From assembly GCA_004524445.1 (NCBI GenBank), contig SDNP01000013.1:1-64000 (forward strand): a stretch of 64,000 nucleotides of DNA, given 5' to 3'. The notes beneath the pieces are model-generated. The model did not search any database and was not told where the DNA came from. It saw nothing but the letters and a program-made list of their open reading frames with translations. Made by a program: the position numbers and the translations under genes. Each line of letters begins with the position of its first letter. The first letter of the stretch is position 1. Shown one piece after another: positions 8,165 through 16,035 of this stretch. This DNA comes from Candidatus Thorarchaeota archaeon. Lineage in GTDB: Archaea > Asgardarchaeota > Thorarchaeia > Thorarchaeales > Thorarchaeaceae.

Positions 8165-8986
8165 CTATAGTTCAACTCTTTCAAATAACCGAATACTCAG
8201 TAAGAATGTAACTAGTCCCAGCAGGAAAGAACCAATAATCGACACCAAGACATCCATAAAAACCACTTCTGTAAATTGGTAACCAAACATATTCCTATTG
8301 GTAAAGAAATACATAGCCAGATTTACTGGATTTAATGTGCCTCTTAACACTGTTGGAAAATGTGTAAACAAGGAAACACCGAGAAGCGTGAACCAAAGAG
8401 CCATGCCACCAATTGCTGATTTTGCAGAGCTTCCCGCGATGATTGACAATACGAACGATGTTGATAAAATTGCGAAAAAGAGAGACCAAAATGCTATCAA
8501 AATGACGATGACACCGATTCCAATGCTTAGTGAATTATATAATGATAAAATGACAAATACGCTAAGAGTTATGGGTACACAAGTTATGAGAGTTATTTGC
8601 ATGGCTTTGAGGATTAAAAGATGTAGCCTCTTAATTGGATAAGATAGAGTAATCCTAAACATATCATTTTCAAGTTGTCCAGCTACTCTAAATGCACTTA
8701 ATAGGGGTATCAGAGCCATGAGGAGAACTGTCATACTGACCAATGGCATGCCTAAGGAATAGAGGGCTGCCTGCCTGACATACTCTGAAACACGATCCAG
8801 CTCAATTTCAGACACCCATTGCGATGTTGGATTAATAAGAAACCCAATTTTGAATCCCTGTTGAATAATGAGAAGAGATGTGAGCGTTGTCAGTGTCATG
8901 AAGACTGCTTCCGCTGAAGGAAATGGAAATGAAACATCTAACTCAAACTCGAAGATAGCACGAACACGCTTAAGCAATCTATCCAT
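8165..8986 (-). CDS. ABC-2 type transporter permease
   Basis: 273 residues with six hydrophobic segments: one after an N-terminal basic region (residues 30-45), then a cluster from about residue 80 and a last helix before RLFERVEL. A loop with FRVAGQLENDMFRITLSYPI resembles the coupling region of ABC-2 permeases, where a cytoplasmic helix docks on the ATPase. Substrates of this class include peptides, drugs and polysaccharides. Its start overlaps the end of the ATPase gene by 8 bases, so they are co-translated. Confidence 0.85.
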   Translation of the reverse strand: MDRLLKRVRAIFEFELDVSFPFPSAEAVFMTLTTLTSLLIIQQGFKIGFLINPTSQWVSEIELDRVSEYVRQAALYSLGMPLVSMTVLLMALIPLLSAFRVAGQLENDMFRITLSYPIKRLHLLILKAMQITLITCVPITLSVFVILSLYNSLSIGIGVIVILIAFWSLFFAILSTSFVLSIIAGSSAKSAIGGMALWFTLLGVSLFTHFPTVLRGTLNPVNLAMYFFTNRNMFGYQFTEVVFMDVLVSIIGSFLLGLVTFLLSIRLFERVEL

Positions 8987-9899
8987 TCCGCATTACCTCC
9001 ACAAATGCTTGCTCAAGTGAATGTGATTTTTCCATTTCATACACATTAACGCCCTTCAGTCTAGCACAACGCTCAATATCTGTTCTTAATTGCTTAGGAT
9101 TATTAGTTGTCACCATGATGGTTAATGTCTTTGCACCTGTAACTTCTACATGCATAACATCATTAATGGTCTGGAGGTCCTTACAAAGGATGTGAGGGTC
9201 AGAAACAACAACATTATACTGGTTTGATGAGTATTCATTAATTATCTCCTGAATAGGACCCTGAACAACCGTTTTGCCCTTATTGATGAATGCAACATTA
9301 TCACATACCCGTTCAAGTTCCGAAAGTACATGCGAAATGATACAAAAAGATACACCTTCATTTCTATGTACATCCCGTATAGTTCTCAGTAAATCTACTC
9401 GAGCCATAACATCAAGATTGGAGGTGGGTTCATCAAGGAACACCAATTCAGGCTTCCCAATTAGAGCTTGTGCAATACCAAGTTTTTGATGCATCCCTGC
9501 AGAAAGGGCACGAATTCTGCGCTCCTTAGCATTCAGGAGTTCCACTCGTTTCAACAGTATATCGATATCTTCACTCGTTTCGTAAAGGTTTGAAACGCGT
9601 TTGAGGAAATGGCCAACAGTTAGTGATGAGGGATATGTTGGACGTTCATGTAATACGCCTATTCGTTGTCTAATCTCAAAGGAGTGTGTAGCAGTATCCT
9701 GCTCTAGGACTATTGAGCTTCCCCCATCTGCTTCGATAAGACCTAAGAGAATTCTCAATAACGTTGTTTTCCCTGCACCATTTGGTCCAATGAGCCCAAA
9801 TACGCCATAATCCATTCTTAATGATAGTTTATCAAGTGCTATTATGTTTCCAAATCGTTTTGTAAGATTATGCACCGATACAATTGTATTGCCCTTCAA
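8979..9899 (-). CDS. ABC transporter ATP-binding protein
   Basis: 306 residues from a TTG at 9899 preceded by GGTGAGG, a strong ribosome-binding site; an ATG much further upstream (10073) would add 58 residues with no homology to the family. Walker A GPNGAGKT, Q-loop region, signature ALSAGMHQK (a variant of LSGGQ), Walker B ELVFLDEPT and the H-loop ISHVLSELE are all present. The C-terminal 80 residues form the extra domain typical of ABC-2 exporters. It energises the downstream permease. Confidence 0.9.
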   Translation of the reverse strand: MKGNTIVSVHNLTKRFGNIIALDKLSLRMDYGVFGLIGPNGAGKTTLLRILLGLIEADGGSSIVLEQDTATHSFEIRQRIGVLHERPTYPSSLTVGHFLKRVSNLYETSEDIDILLKRVELLNAKERRIRALSAGMHQKLGIAQALIGKPELVFLDEPTSNLDVMARVDLLRTIRDVHRNEGVSFCIISHVLSELERVCDNVAFINKGKTVVQGPIQEIINEYSSNQYNVVVSDPHILCKDLQTINDVMHVEVTGAKTLTIMVTTNNPKQLRTDIERCARLKGVNVYEMEKSHSLEQAFVEVMRNG

Positions 9900-10155
9900 T
9901 GCGGCCTCACCAAGACTTAAGCAGTAACTATACTGAATCCTATTATTTGTATCTTTTTTCCCATTGAATTGCGGATGAGAAGTAAGAGTAATCCAATGGG
10001 CTTTGTACACACACTTAATGAAAGGTTTTGGGAATCCTACAACAAACAGCTTGATGATTGGGCTGTCGTTCATGGGCTGCCATCAGACACTTCTCAGCTC
10101 TCTCAAATAGACCCTCTTCTTTGATAATCAGTCCAGCTTAGGTGACCTGTTCAAC

Positions 10156-10377
10156 ATGGCTGTCGAGGAAGAGATAATGACGGAAACAGCAGCAGGTGAG
10201 TTGTGGGGCGGTCCTGTCCGGATGAAAGCTATGTAGAACATCCTTTCAAAATCATATGAAGTCACGGGAGGAGTACTCAGTTTCAGCTATTACGGTGTCA
10301 TGATGTTTAAGCTGATGGTCGCATTCCAGTTCGCATCATATGCATTAATGGTTGGTGCAGTTGTAGGTGGACTGTGA
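10156..10377 (+). pseudogene. Possible remnant of a membrane protein gene with an internal TAG
   Basis: A continuous frame of 74 codons broken once by TAG at 10234-10236. Before the stop it reads as an acidic N-terminus (MAVEEEIMTE); after it comes a hydrophobic stretch (LMVAFQFASYALMVGAVVGG) ending in TGA. It could be one small membrane protein killed by a nonsense mutation. No family recognised. The gap from 9900 to 10155 holds nothing else I can name. Confidence 0.3.
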
Positions 10378-10411
10378 AGGTACTGGAAGAGGAGTTCTCT
10401 TCAGCCACCTC

Positions 10412-10720
10412 CTACACTTTTTCAAGAAACTTGGTACTTGCAATTCGCGCCTCGACTTCAGTAGGCAGTGGAGTTTCAGGGTCATCACGGTTGTATCTCA
10501 TACCTTTTCTTACCCAGCTATTAAGCCAGTCCTCAAGCCCCCTTTCATTGAAGAGGTAGGAAACAACACCCCTCTTTGAGCTCTTTTCCATCAATATGAG
10601 TAATACTTCTTCCCCCTGCTCCCGCATTTGGTCCACTTGAGCAAGCATCTCATGCACCGCTTCCCACGTTGTAACAATCTCAGAGAAGTACCAGTCCTCG
10701 TATTTAGGGTTGTGAATCAT
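10412..10720 (-). CDS. Hypothetical protein, 102 residues
   Basis: A well-formed soluble acidic/basic protein with several Trp residues ([23 protein letters not shown]) and no signal or membrane segment. Codon use looks coding, and no stop or shift interrupts it. A perfect 9-bp inverted repeat lies 25 bases upstream of its start and could be its operator. Family unknown. It lies just before the truncated EF-1A copy, inside the accessory block. Confidence 0.5.
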   Translation of the reverse strand: MIHNPKYEDWYFSEIVTTWEAVHEMLAQVDQMREQGEEVLLILMEKSSKRGVVSYLFNERGLEDWLNSWVRKGMRYNRDDPETPLPTEVEARIASTKFLEKV

Positions 10721-10744
10721 CCTACTATATCATTCACGCTCCGG

Positions 10745-10767
10745 CTAGATAAAGCTAATTTATCTAG
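10745..10767. repeat. Perfect 9-bp inverted repeat at the edge of the EF-1A fragment
   Basis: Arms CTAGATAAA (10745-10753) and TTTATCTAG (10759-10767) are separated by five bases. It ends 4 bases before the first base that matches EF-1A (10772). It could be an operator for the gene at 10412-10720, or the scar or end of a mobile segment. No second copy was seen near the intact EF-1A. Confidence 0.6.
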
Positions 10768-10771
10768 TGCA

Positions 10772-11176
10772 GTCGAAAGAAAAGACCTCGGTCGCGGTGA
10801 TGTTGCAGGACCAACTGACAAGCCTCCAACAGTGGCTGCAGACTACACAGGTCAGATCATGGTCATTCAGCACCCAACAGCCATTACTATTGGCTGCACA
10901 CCGGTCATTCACGCTCATACAGCCCAGATTGCCTGCAGATTCGATGAACTGCTGCAGAAACTGGACCAGCGCACCGGACAAGTGGTTGAGGAGAATCCTG
11001 ATTTTGTCAAGCACGGTGAGTCAATGATCGCCAAGCTTGTGCCACTGAAGCCCATGGTCATCGAGCCATACAAGGAGCTCCCACAGTTGGGTCGCTTCGC
11101 AGTTCGTGACATGGGAATGACAGTAGCTGTAGGCGTTGTCACAAAGGTCACTCCTCGCGAGCCAAGCAAGAAATAG
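10772..11176 (+). pseudogene. 5'-truncated second copy of EF-1A (last 134 codons)
   Basis: The sequence aligns without gaps to 5229-5633 of the intact gene and ends at the same stop. By hand count about 64 of the first 297 bases differ, nearly all at third codon positions, while the next 92 bases (11069-11160) are identical and only two differences follow. The GTP-binding domain and domain II are absent, so it cannot act as an elongation factor. The frame stays open upstream for 48 codons of unrelated sequence. It has its own terminator. The pattern indicates a diverged paralogue or foreign copy that later recombined with the intact gene. Confidence 0.9.
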
Positions 11177-11197
11177 TTTAACCCATACTAGCAGAAC

Positions 11198-11240
11198 CGG
11201 GCCAGCGCGGCCCGTGTTCCATTCTTCTTTTCTATCATAT
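11198..11240 (+). terminator. Terminator after the EF-1A fragment
   Basis: Stem CGGGCC / GGCCCG with loop AGCGC, followed by a T-rich run (TTCCATTCTTCTTTTCT). Unlike the terminator of the intact copy in sequence, but placed the same way. Confidence 0.65.
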
Positions 11241-11312
11241 ATTGAATATTCTACAGCGAAATATGGAAAACCTATAAGAAATCAGTTCCCTATATGACAT
11301 GAGAGAAGCAAA

Positions 11313-11510
11313 TTGCTAGGCATATATCTAGTATTCCTATTTGGGGGGGTTCTCTTATTGGCATGGTACCTGAGCCGTGATAAGAGAGTGAAGCACTCAA
11401 CAGATCCCGCATTCGAAATACAACAAATGGAACAAGAAGCACTTGAAAAGAGGATACGCTATTTACAGGATTATGTGGCGGCAACGAGTAGGAAAGCTCC
11501 CACAGAATGA
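11313..11510 (+). CDS. Small single-span membrane protein
   Basis: 65 residues starting at TTG with a purine-rich GAGAGAAG before it. One N-terminal helix (IYLVFLFGGVLLLAWYL) is followed by RDKRVKHS and a charged, probably helical cytoplasmic tail (IQQMEQEALEKRIRYLQDY). Orientation is N-out by the positive-inside rule. No family recognised. It is the first of several small membrane proteins in 11.3-13.8 kb. Confidence 0.5.
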   Translation: MLGIYLVFLFGGVLLLAWYLSRDKRVKHSTDPAFEIQQMEQEALEKRIRYLQDYVAATSRKAPTE

Positions 11511-11716
11511 ATACGATCAATTCTGTTTTATCCAGGACTAGAAAGAAACAGCGAATTATCTTGACTTGCACCTTGTTTTGAATCGTTCCAGGCTGCAATT
11601 CACAAAGCCTCCCAAAAATGGATTATTAGCTCCAAGAAGATAATCTAACATCGGCGCCTACCCAAGTCAACATTTAACTATATTTAACAAGAATATTTCG
11701 TAAGTGTGATGAAACT

Positions 11717-12349
11717 GTGATTGATGTTTCTCTGCTGCGGATACTGGCAGGAATCTTGCTGACTTCATCTTTTTTGCTGATCTATCAAGTGAACTCCGGA
11801 GGAAACAAAGATAGTGAAGGCTTTGATGTGAAGAAAGAGGTTATTGAGCCACCATCAATTCAGGTTGCGGGGAACATAGTGACCATTTTTGTACCGATGA
11901 TTGCCGTTGTCCTCCTGATTCTTTTCCCTGGGACAGTCTATGGAACAGTCCTAAACATCCAGTTCTATGGCAATACACTCATCCAAGTTCTGGGAGTAGT
12001 CATCTACCTTGCAGGGGCAATCCTTCTATTATGGAGTAGTAAGACTCTTGGCAAGTACGATACAGGGAGAATAGCGGTGGCTGAGGATCATATACTAGTT
12101 GACACAGGTCCGTATGCGAGAGTCCGTCATCCTGGATATGTTGCCACATTCATGTTAGCACTCTCTGTTTTTCTCATTTTGCTGAATATAATCCTCGTTC
12201 TCGACTTGATTGCGGCAGCAGCCTATTTCGTCTATAGGGCTCGGCTTGAAGAGGACCTTTTGTCTTCCGAAGAGAATCTTGGTGATCAGTATCGAACATA
12301 TATACAGCGAACCGGTCGATTCTTTCCTAGGTTGGGGAGAAACCCATAA
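11717..12349 (+). CDS. Isoprenylcysteine carboxyl methyltransferase (ICMT/PEMT)-like membrane protein
   Basis: 210 residues beginning at GTG, with a TATA-like ACTATATTTAAC about 35 bases before. Five hydrophobic segments are visible. The C-terminal part carries the family signature: DTGPYARVRHPGYVATF, then a hydrophobic pair and RARLEEDLL with QYRTYIQRTGRFFPRL, the SAM-binding and catalytic region of the ICMT/PEMT family. Members methylate lipids or prenyl-cysteines. The substrate here is unknown; archaeal isoprenoid-modified targets are possible. Confidence 0.8.
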   Translation: MIDVSLLRILAGILLTSSFLLIYQVNSGGNKDSEGFDVKKEVIEPPSIQVAGNIVTIFVPMIAVVLLILFPGTVYGTVLNIQFYGNTLIQVLGVVIYLAGAILLLWSSKTLGKYDTGRIAVAEDHILVDTGPYARVRHPGYVATFMLALSVFLILLNIILVLDLIAAAAYFVYRARLEEDLLSSEENLGDQYRTYIQRTGRFFPRLGRNP

Positions 12350-12351
12350 AA

Positions 12352-12690
12352 TTATGAGAAAATCACTTCTTCCCTGATTTTTGTGCGCATTTTGGACATT
12401 TTTGAAAAGAAATGAGCATAGGCCTTTGCTACCTTGTCTCTTTTATTATTGAGCAGCCAATCAAGTGATGAATAGTCGGGTACCCAAAAGACCCACATCG
12501 AATCCATATCTCCGCCTATACCGTCAGTCGCTGCGAAAATCCCATGTATCCAATCCGCCTCTTGGACAGCCTCATGAAGCTCGACTGCGGCATGAACTTG
12601 GTCTGGCTCTGTGTCACTAGTTGCCGGCCAACTAAATTCTACAATGAGATACAATCCGGGTGTCTGTTTATCGCATGTCATTCGTGTCAC
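12352..12690 (-). CDS. Hypothetical protein, 112 residues
   Basis: Soluble protein with alternating strand-helix character (LYLIVEFSW, HAAVELHEAVQEADWIHGIFA, MDSMWVFWVPDYSSLDWLL), suggestive of a ferredoxin-like alpha-beta domain such as those of dimeric barrel or ligand-binding regulators. No DNA-binding region is present. It converges on the ICMT-like gene with a 2-base gap. No family is named with confidence. Confidence 0.55.
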   Translation of the reverse strand: MTRMTCDKQTPGLYLIVEFSWPATSDTEPDQVHAAVELHEAVQEADWIHGIFAATDGIGGDMDSMWVFWVPDYSSLDWLLNNKRDKVAKAYAHFFSKMSKMRTKIREEVIFS

Positions 12691-12838
12691 CTGTTCTGCT
12701 TGCAGTTCACTTTATGCCATGTTCCCGAAAGAGATAAGGTAGCTACTTTCCTCACAGTTGATAGGTCCTATGGTTTATTTGTTCAAAATACTAATACTAT
12801 AATGAAGCCATAATTGGATATAGGTCATGGGATGAATA

Positions 12839-13078
12839 ATGATACTTTTGTACGGCATCATTGGTGCCATAATTTTTTTCATTCTTCTTTATCTTTACAG
12901 TACTACTTTGAGGAGCAGACACAGCACAAAGGGTGTTCTGGAGGAAAGCGACCCGCAAGATCATGTAGTAATGTTCACCCCTGAGAGGTATCATGGCGGT
13001 AAAACCGGCCCCTCAGACAACAAGTGGGTGGCACTAGGCGGAAAAGACCTCGGTTCCATCTATGACGATGATGATTAG
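12839..13078 (+). CDS. Small single-span membrane protein with acidic tail
   Basis: 79 residues from ATG. One N-terminal helix (LYGIIGAIIFFILLYLYS) then a hydrophilic domain ending in a run of Asp (IYDDDD). The tail contains GGKTGPSDNKW but no recognised motif. It starts after 148 bases of non-coding DNA and may have its own promoter (CTAATACTATAATG near 12791). Confidence 0.45.
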   Translation: MILLYGIIGAIIFFILLYLYSTTLRSRHSTKGVLEESDPQDHVVMFTPERYHGGKTGPSDNKWVALGGKDLGSIYDDDD

Positions 13079-13144
13079 CTCAAATATCGGTAGTCATGTC
13101 GAAGGAGTATTATTCAGTCACTAGCACCAGAAATACGATGGCAA

Positions 13145-13342
13145 ATGGCACAAGAAGCCTCCCCTAAGAATGTTTCAGAGGAGTATCGTAGAATCATTCT
13201 TCTCTTTTTGCTATTTTTGCTGGTGTCCCCTGGTGCTTTCATAATATTCATTGGCCCAGAAAACTTAGCTCCTGTCATCCTCCTTCTCTCAGTTCCCTTA
13301 TCACTATCAATCGTGTATTGGATAGTGAGAAGGAATAGGTGA
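13145..13342 (+). CDS. Small two-span membrane protein
   Basis: 65 residues with two hydrophobic helices (IILLFLLFLLVSPGAFIIF and VILLLSVPLSLSIVYWI) and a basic end (VRRNR), giving both termini inside. The stop TGA overlaps the start ATG of the next gene (TGATG), so the two are probably co-translated. No known family. Confidence 0.45.
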   Translation: MAQEASPKNVSEEYRRIILLFLLFLLVSPGAFIIFIGPENLAPVILLLSVPLSLSIVYWIVRRNR

Positions 13343-13836
13343 TGGCTCCAGCAATCGGCAATCATAAAGCAATATCTGGAAAAATGCACCAACGAGGTCT
13401 GTGTTCACTAATGATTGATGAAGGGGAAAAGGGGCATGATGAATCCGGCTTGAATAAACGGTCAAGATGCTGTCGGTGGACTGTCTTTGGAGTAATTGGA
13501 GTATTAGCTATTATTACGCTCTTCTTAACATTCCTGTATTCCCCATTCGAAACAATTGTTCCCTTCTCCTTACTAGCTATCCCAATAGTTGTTTTCCTGG
13601 TGTATGTTGCATATCGGTGGGCATCTGGTAGCTCTGTATCAGGTTATAACAGCGGACAGGATGAAAGAATTCTCGAGAGCATGAGAAAGCATGCTCTTCG
13701 TGCAGAGAGAGTTGGTGATTTCGAAATGTACAGGTGCCCAGGCTGTCAAATCTCTTTTGAAATTGTTAATGCACTGCCAATTGAAGATGATACGGTGCTT
13801 TGCCCGCATTGTGGGACCCGCCTGTTAGTAGGATAA
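13342..13836 (+). CDS. Two-span membrane protein with C-terminal zinc ribbon
   Basis: 164 residues if started at the ATG overlapping the previous stop; an internal ATG at about residue 24 is an alternative. It has two helices (VFGVIGVLAIITLFLTFLY and IVPFSLLAIPIVVFLVYVAY), a basic linker, and a C-terminal zinc ribbon with YRCPGC then LCPHCGTRL. The family is unknown; membrane-anchored zinc ribbons of this size are common in archaea and often uncharacterised. It closes the run of small membrane proteins. Confidence 0.55.
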   Translation: MAPAIGNHKAISGKMHQRGLCSLMIDEGEKGHDESGLNKRSRCCRWTVFGVIGVLAIITLFLTFLYSPFETIVPFSLLAIPIVVFLVYVAYRWASGSSVSGYNSGQDERILESMRKHALRAERVGDFEMYRCPGCQISFEIVNALPIEDDTVLCPHCGTRLLVG

Positions 13837-13899
13837 CATATCCTACTACAACAAAAAAATCTGCGGGGCCTTGAGTTCATGTAGTTTGGGCTCTTACCA

Positions 13900-13938
13900 T
13901 AAAAAAGAGAGTGTGGAGGTGGCTCAAATGAGGCCACC
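13900..13938 (-). terminator. Terminator of the BON-domain gene
   Basis: Minus-strand stem GGTGGC / GCCACC with an 8-base loop, followed by CTCTCTTTTTTAT. It lies 18 bases past the BON stop codon. Confidence 0.6.
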
Positions 13939-13955
13939 GTCTGCTGAGTTGTTGT

Positions 13956-14618
13956 CTACTCTATCTTGAGACTATCCTCGATTTCAATGACGCCTGCAGT
14001 GAATTCAGCTGCATTGATAGCAGCTCGATATGCAGACCAGCTGGGAACCGTGCCCGTTAGGGTCACTTCACCATTCTTGACTCTAACATCGACATCGTCA
14101 ACATCAACATTGAGATTTCGATCTAATGCCGAGGTGATGTCCTCTGCAATTGCTTTATCGACAATACTCTCTGTCGGAACTACAGCAAGCTCATTCTGAA
14201 TCTTTATGACTCCGTCAACATCGCTTGCCAGTTGTTTAGCACGAATTTTCTTCCAATATGCATCAACAGTTCCTTCTAACTGAACAAATCCAGCATCAAC
14301 TTTAGTATGCACATCTGTTGAGTCTATGTACGTATTCCATAGGAGTCGGTTGTCGATTTTCGTTTGAACTGTGTCATCTGTCGGTACCTTGTACGTCGTG
14401 GGAAATTCGACTTCAATTTCGTTTTCCACAGCGCTTACACCGTCAATAGTCCAGGCATCAAGGACTGCATCTTCTCGCGCCCTGTAGCTGGGCACATTGC
14501 CGGATAGTTTCACAGTACTGCCATGCACTTCGACACTTATGTCAGAAGCATCAACACGGTCGTCCCAATAGAGTTGGTCAACAACGCGTTTCTTGAGTGA
14601 TTCTTCTGTCCTGGTCAT
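13956..14618 (-). CDS. Triple BON-domain protein
   Basis: 220 residues made of three BON repeats of about 70 residues, each with the pattern D-(I/V)-x-V-x-V-x-x-(G)-x-V-x-L-x-G-T/N-V then a helix and a second strand (VEVHGSTVKLSGNV, TKVDAGFVQLEGTV, VRVKNGEVTLTGTV). There is no signal peptide, so unlike bacterial OsmY it is probably cytoplasmic. BON domains bind lipids or carbohydrates and often accompany stress responses. It is divergent from a CBS-HPF protein across a short intergenic region with a palindrome, hinting at joint regulation. Confidence 0.9.
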   Translation of the reverse strand: MTRTEESLKKRVVDQLYWDDRVDASDISVEVHGSTVKLSGNVPSYRAREDAVLDAWTIDGVSAVENEIEVEFPTTYKVPTDDTVQTKIDNRLLWNTYIDSTDVHTKVDAGFVQLEGTVDAYWKKIRAKQLASDVDGVIKIQNELAVVPTESIVDKAIAEDITSALDRNLNVDVDDVDVRVKNGEVTLTGTVPSWSAYRAAINAAEFTAGVIEIEDSLKIE

Positions 14619-14660
14619 CTTGAAAACCTTCAGGCAAGGAATCTCCTTGCACTAATGCTA

Positions 14661-14720
14661 CATTATATACCCAACTTTTAAGAATTTGCATAATATGCAC
14701 CAATAAAATGTATAAATAGT
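14661..14720. promoter_or_regulatory. Divergent promoter region with a palindromic candidate operator
   Basis: A minus-strand TATA box (GTATATAATG, 14661-14670) serves the BON gene and a plus-strand TATA box (TATAAATA, 14711-14718) could serve the CBS-HPF gene. Between them lies TGCATA-A-TATGCA (14687-14699), a perfect palindrome placed symmetrically to block or activate both. Confidence 0.5.
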
Positions 14721-14827
14721 GCAAAAAATAAAACGCATCCTAAATCGAATGTTGTCATGTACTGGAGTTCACCTTTCATATTATACATAAACACAGTCAC
14801 GCTATCACTACACAGAGGATAATTGAG

Positions 14828-15997
14828 ATGTCACAAACGAAAGTTATGGACATATACACGCAAGACTATGCATCGGTAAACGAAACTGATAATCTATCCA
14901 AGTGCATCAATCTCTTTGAGGAAAAACGAGTACCAGCTCTTGCTGTAAGAGGTGCAAATGGAAAGATTGTTGGAATGCTGAGTAGGAGATGGATACGGCG
15001 TTCAGCTCTTGACCCCTCATCGACCAAGGTCAAGACACTTACTCGTTCTCCACCAACAGTTGGAATTCATGACAACATCACGGAGGCAGCTCGATTGATG
15101 ATTGAGAACCAAGTAATGAGGCTGCCAGTGTATGATGGTGAGAAACTGAAGGGCTTTGTGACAGATGAAGACATATTCAATCATCTCGCGCAACAAGACT
15201 GGGGTAAAGCTCCAATTGACAAAGTAATGACTCGGGATCCTGAAACTGTTAACCATGATGATTCGGTAGCAAAAGTAATGACTCTATTTCGCGAGAATGG
15301 TTTTTCTCATGCACCTATTCTCAAAGACGGGCTTCTTGAGGGAGTTGTGAGTATTCAAGACGTAATTGATGTGGCGTATGGCCCACGAAAGAGACAAAGT
15401 CGTGGTGAGCGGGCTGGAGAGAAGATTGATCTATCAGGCATGTCAATTTCAAGCGTTTGGTCAACTCCCGTAGTAGAGGCTGAACGAAACGAAAAGCTAG
15501 CCAATGCTTGGAAAAGAATGAAACAGAACGACGTTTCGTGTCTAATCATAGCTGAAAATCGAATTCCCATCGGGATTATAACGAAAAAAGACCTGTTGGA
15601 GCCCATTGCACAAGAGTCAATGGAGTCTCGTCAGATGACTCTCCAGTTCTCGGTCAAACCTGATATCAAGATATCAGAGGGGGCACGCCAAGCAATACTC
15701 AAGGATTTTGACTCCTTTATTCGAAAATACAAGAAACACCTAGGATTGGGCAAGCTCTTTGTCTACATGAAGGGTCATGGATCCATGAAGAAGGGAGACC
15801 AACTTATTCACTGCAGGCTTCAATTCCATACAAGTGCTGCACAATTCTATAGCAAAGCAGAAGCTTGGAGTGCTGAAGAGGCATTCTCATTGGCGCTAGA
15901 CAGACTTGAGCGCAGAGTGATTCAGAGCAAAGAGATGAAACTGGATCCAAAGCAACGGTGGAAGCATTTCGACCGTTTCATGGAATCGGAACTCTAG
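14828..15997 (+). CDS. Four-CBS protein with C-terminal ribosome hibernation factor (HPF/RaiA)-like domain
   Basis: 389 residues. Residues 1-265 hold four CBS motifs with repeating V..G.(L/I)(S/T)..D pieces (KLKGFVTDEDIF, LLEGVVSIQDVID, IPIGIITKKDLL). Residues about 270-370 match the HPF/RaiA fold: a first strand LQFSVKPDIKISEGARQAI, helix KDFDSFIRKYKK, strands LFVYMKG and IHCRLQFHTSAAQFYSKAE, and a last helix EEAFSLALDRLERRV. CBS pairs sense adenine nucleotides; HPF domains bind the small subunit and silence ribosomes. The fusion suggests energy-controlled ribosome hibernation. Function is inferred from domains only. Confidence 0.75.
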   Translation: MSQTKVMDIYTQDYASVNETDNLSKCINLFEEKRVPALAVRGANGKIVGMLSRRWIRRSALDPSSTKVKTLTRSPPTVGIHDNITEAARLMIENQVMRLPVYDGEKLKGFVTDEDIFNHLAQQDWGKAPIDKVMTRDPETVNHDDSVAKVMTLFRENGFSHAPILKDGLLEGVVSIQDVIDVAYGPRKRQSRGERAGEKIDLSGMSISSVWSTPVVEAERNEKLANAWKRMKQNDVSCLIIAENRIPIGIITKKDLLEPIAQESMESRQMTLQFSVKPDIKISEGARQAILKDFDSFIRKYKKHLGLGKLFVYMKGHGSMKKGDQLIHCRLQFHTSAAQFYSKAEAWSAEEAFSLALDRLERRVIQSKEMKLDPKQRWKHFDRFMESEL

Positions 15998-16035
15998 GTC
16001 CACTGATGCTTGCTCACCAATTGTATTGTGTAAAA

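Noticed and set aside
9900..10073. 58-residue N-terminal extension of the ABC ATPase from an ATG at 10073
   Set aside because: It has no family similarity, and a TTG at 9899 with a strong GGTGAGG site gives a normal-length protein.
10156..10377. TAG at 10234 as a pyrrolysine codon
   Set aside because: No methylamine methyltransferase features and the surroundings look decayed; a nonsense mutation is simpler.
10628..10771. Upstream in-frame extension of the EF-1A fragment (48 codons), a possible fusion protein
   Set aside because: It overlaps antisense to the gene at 10412-10720, has no similarity to anything, and the fragment lacks all GTPase motifs.
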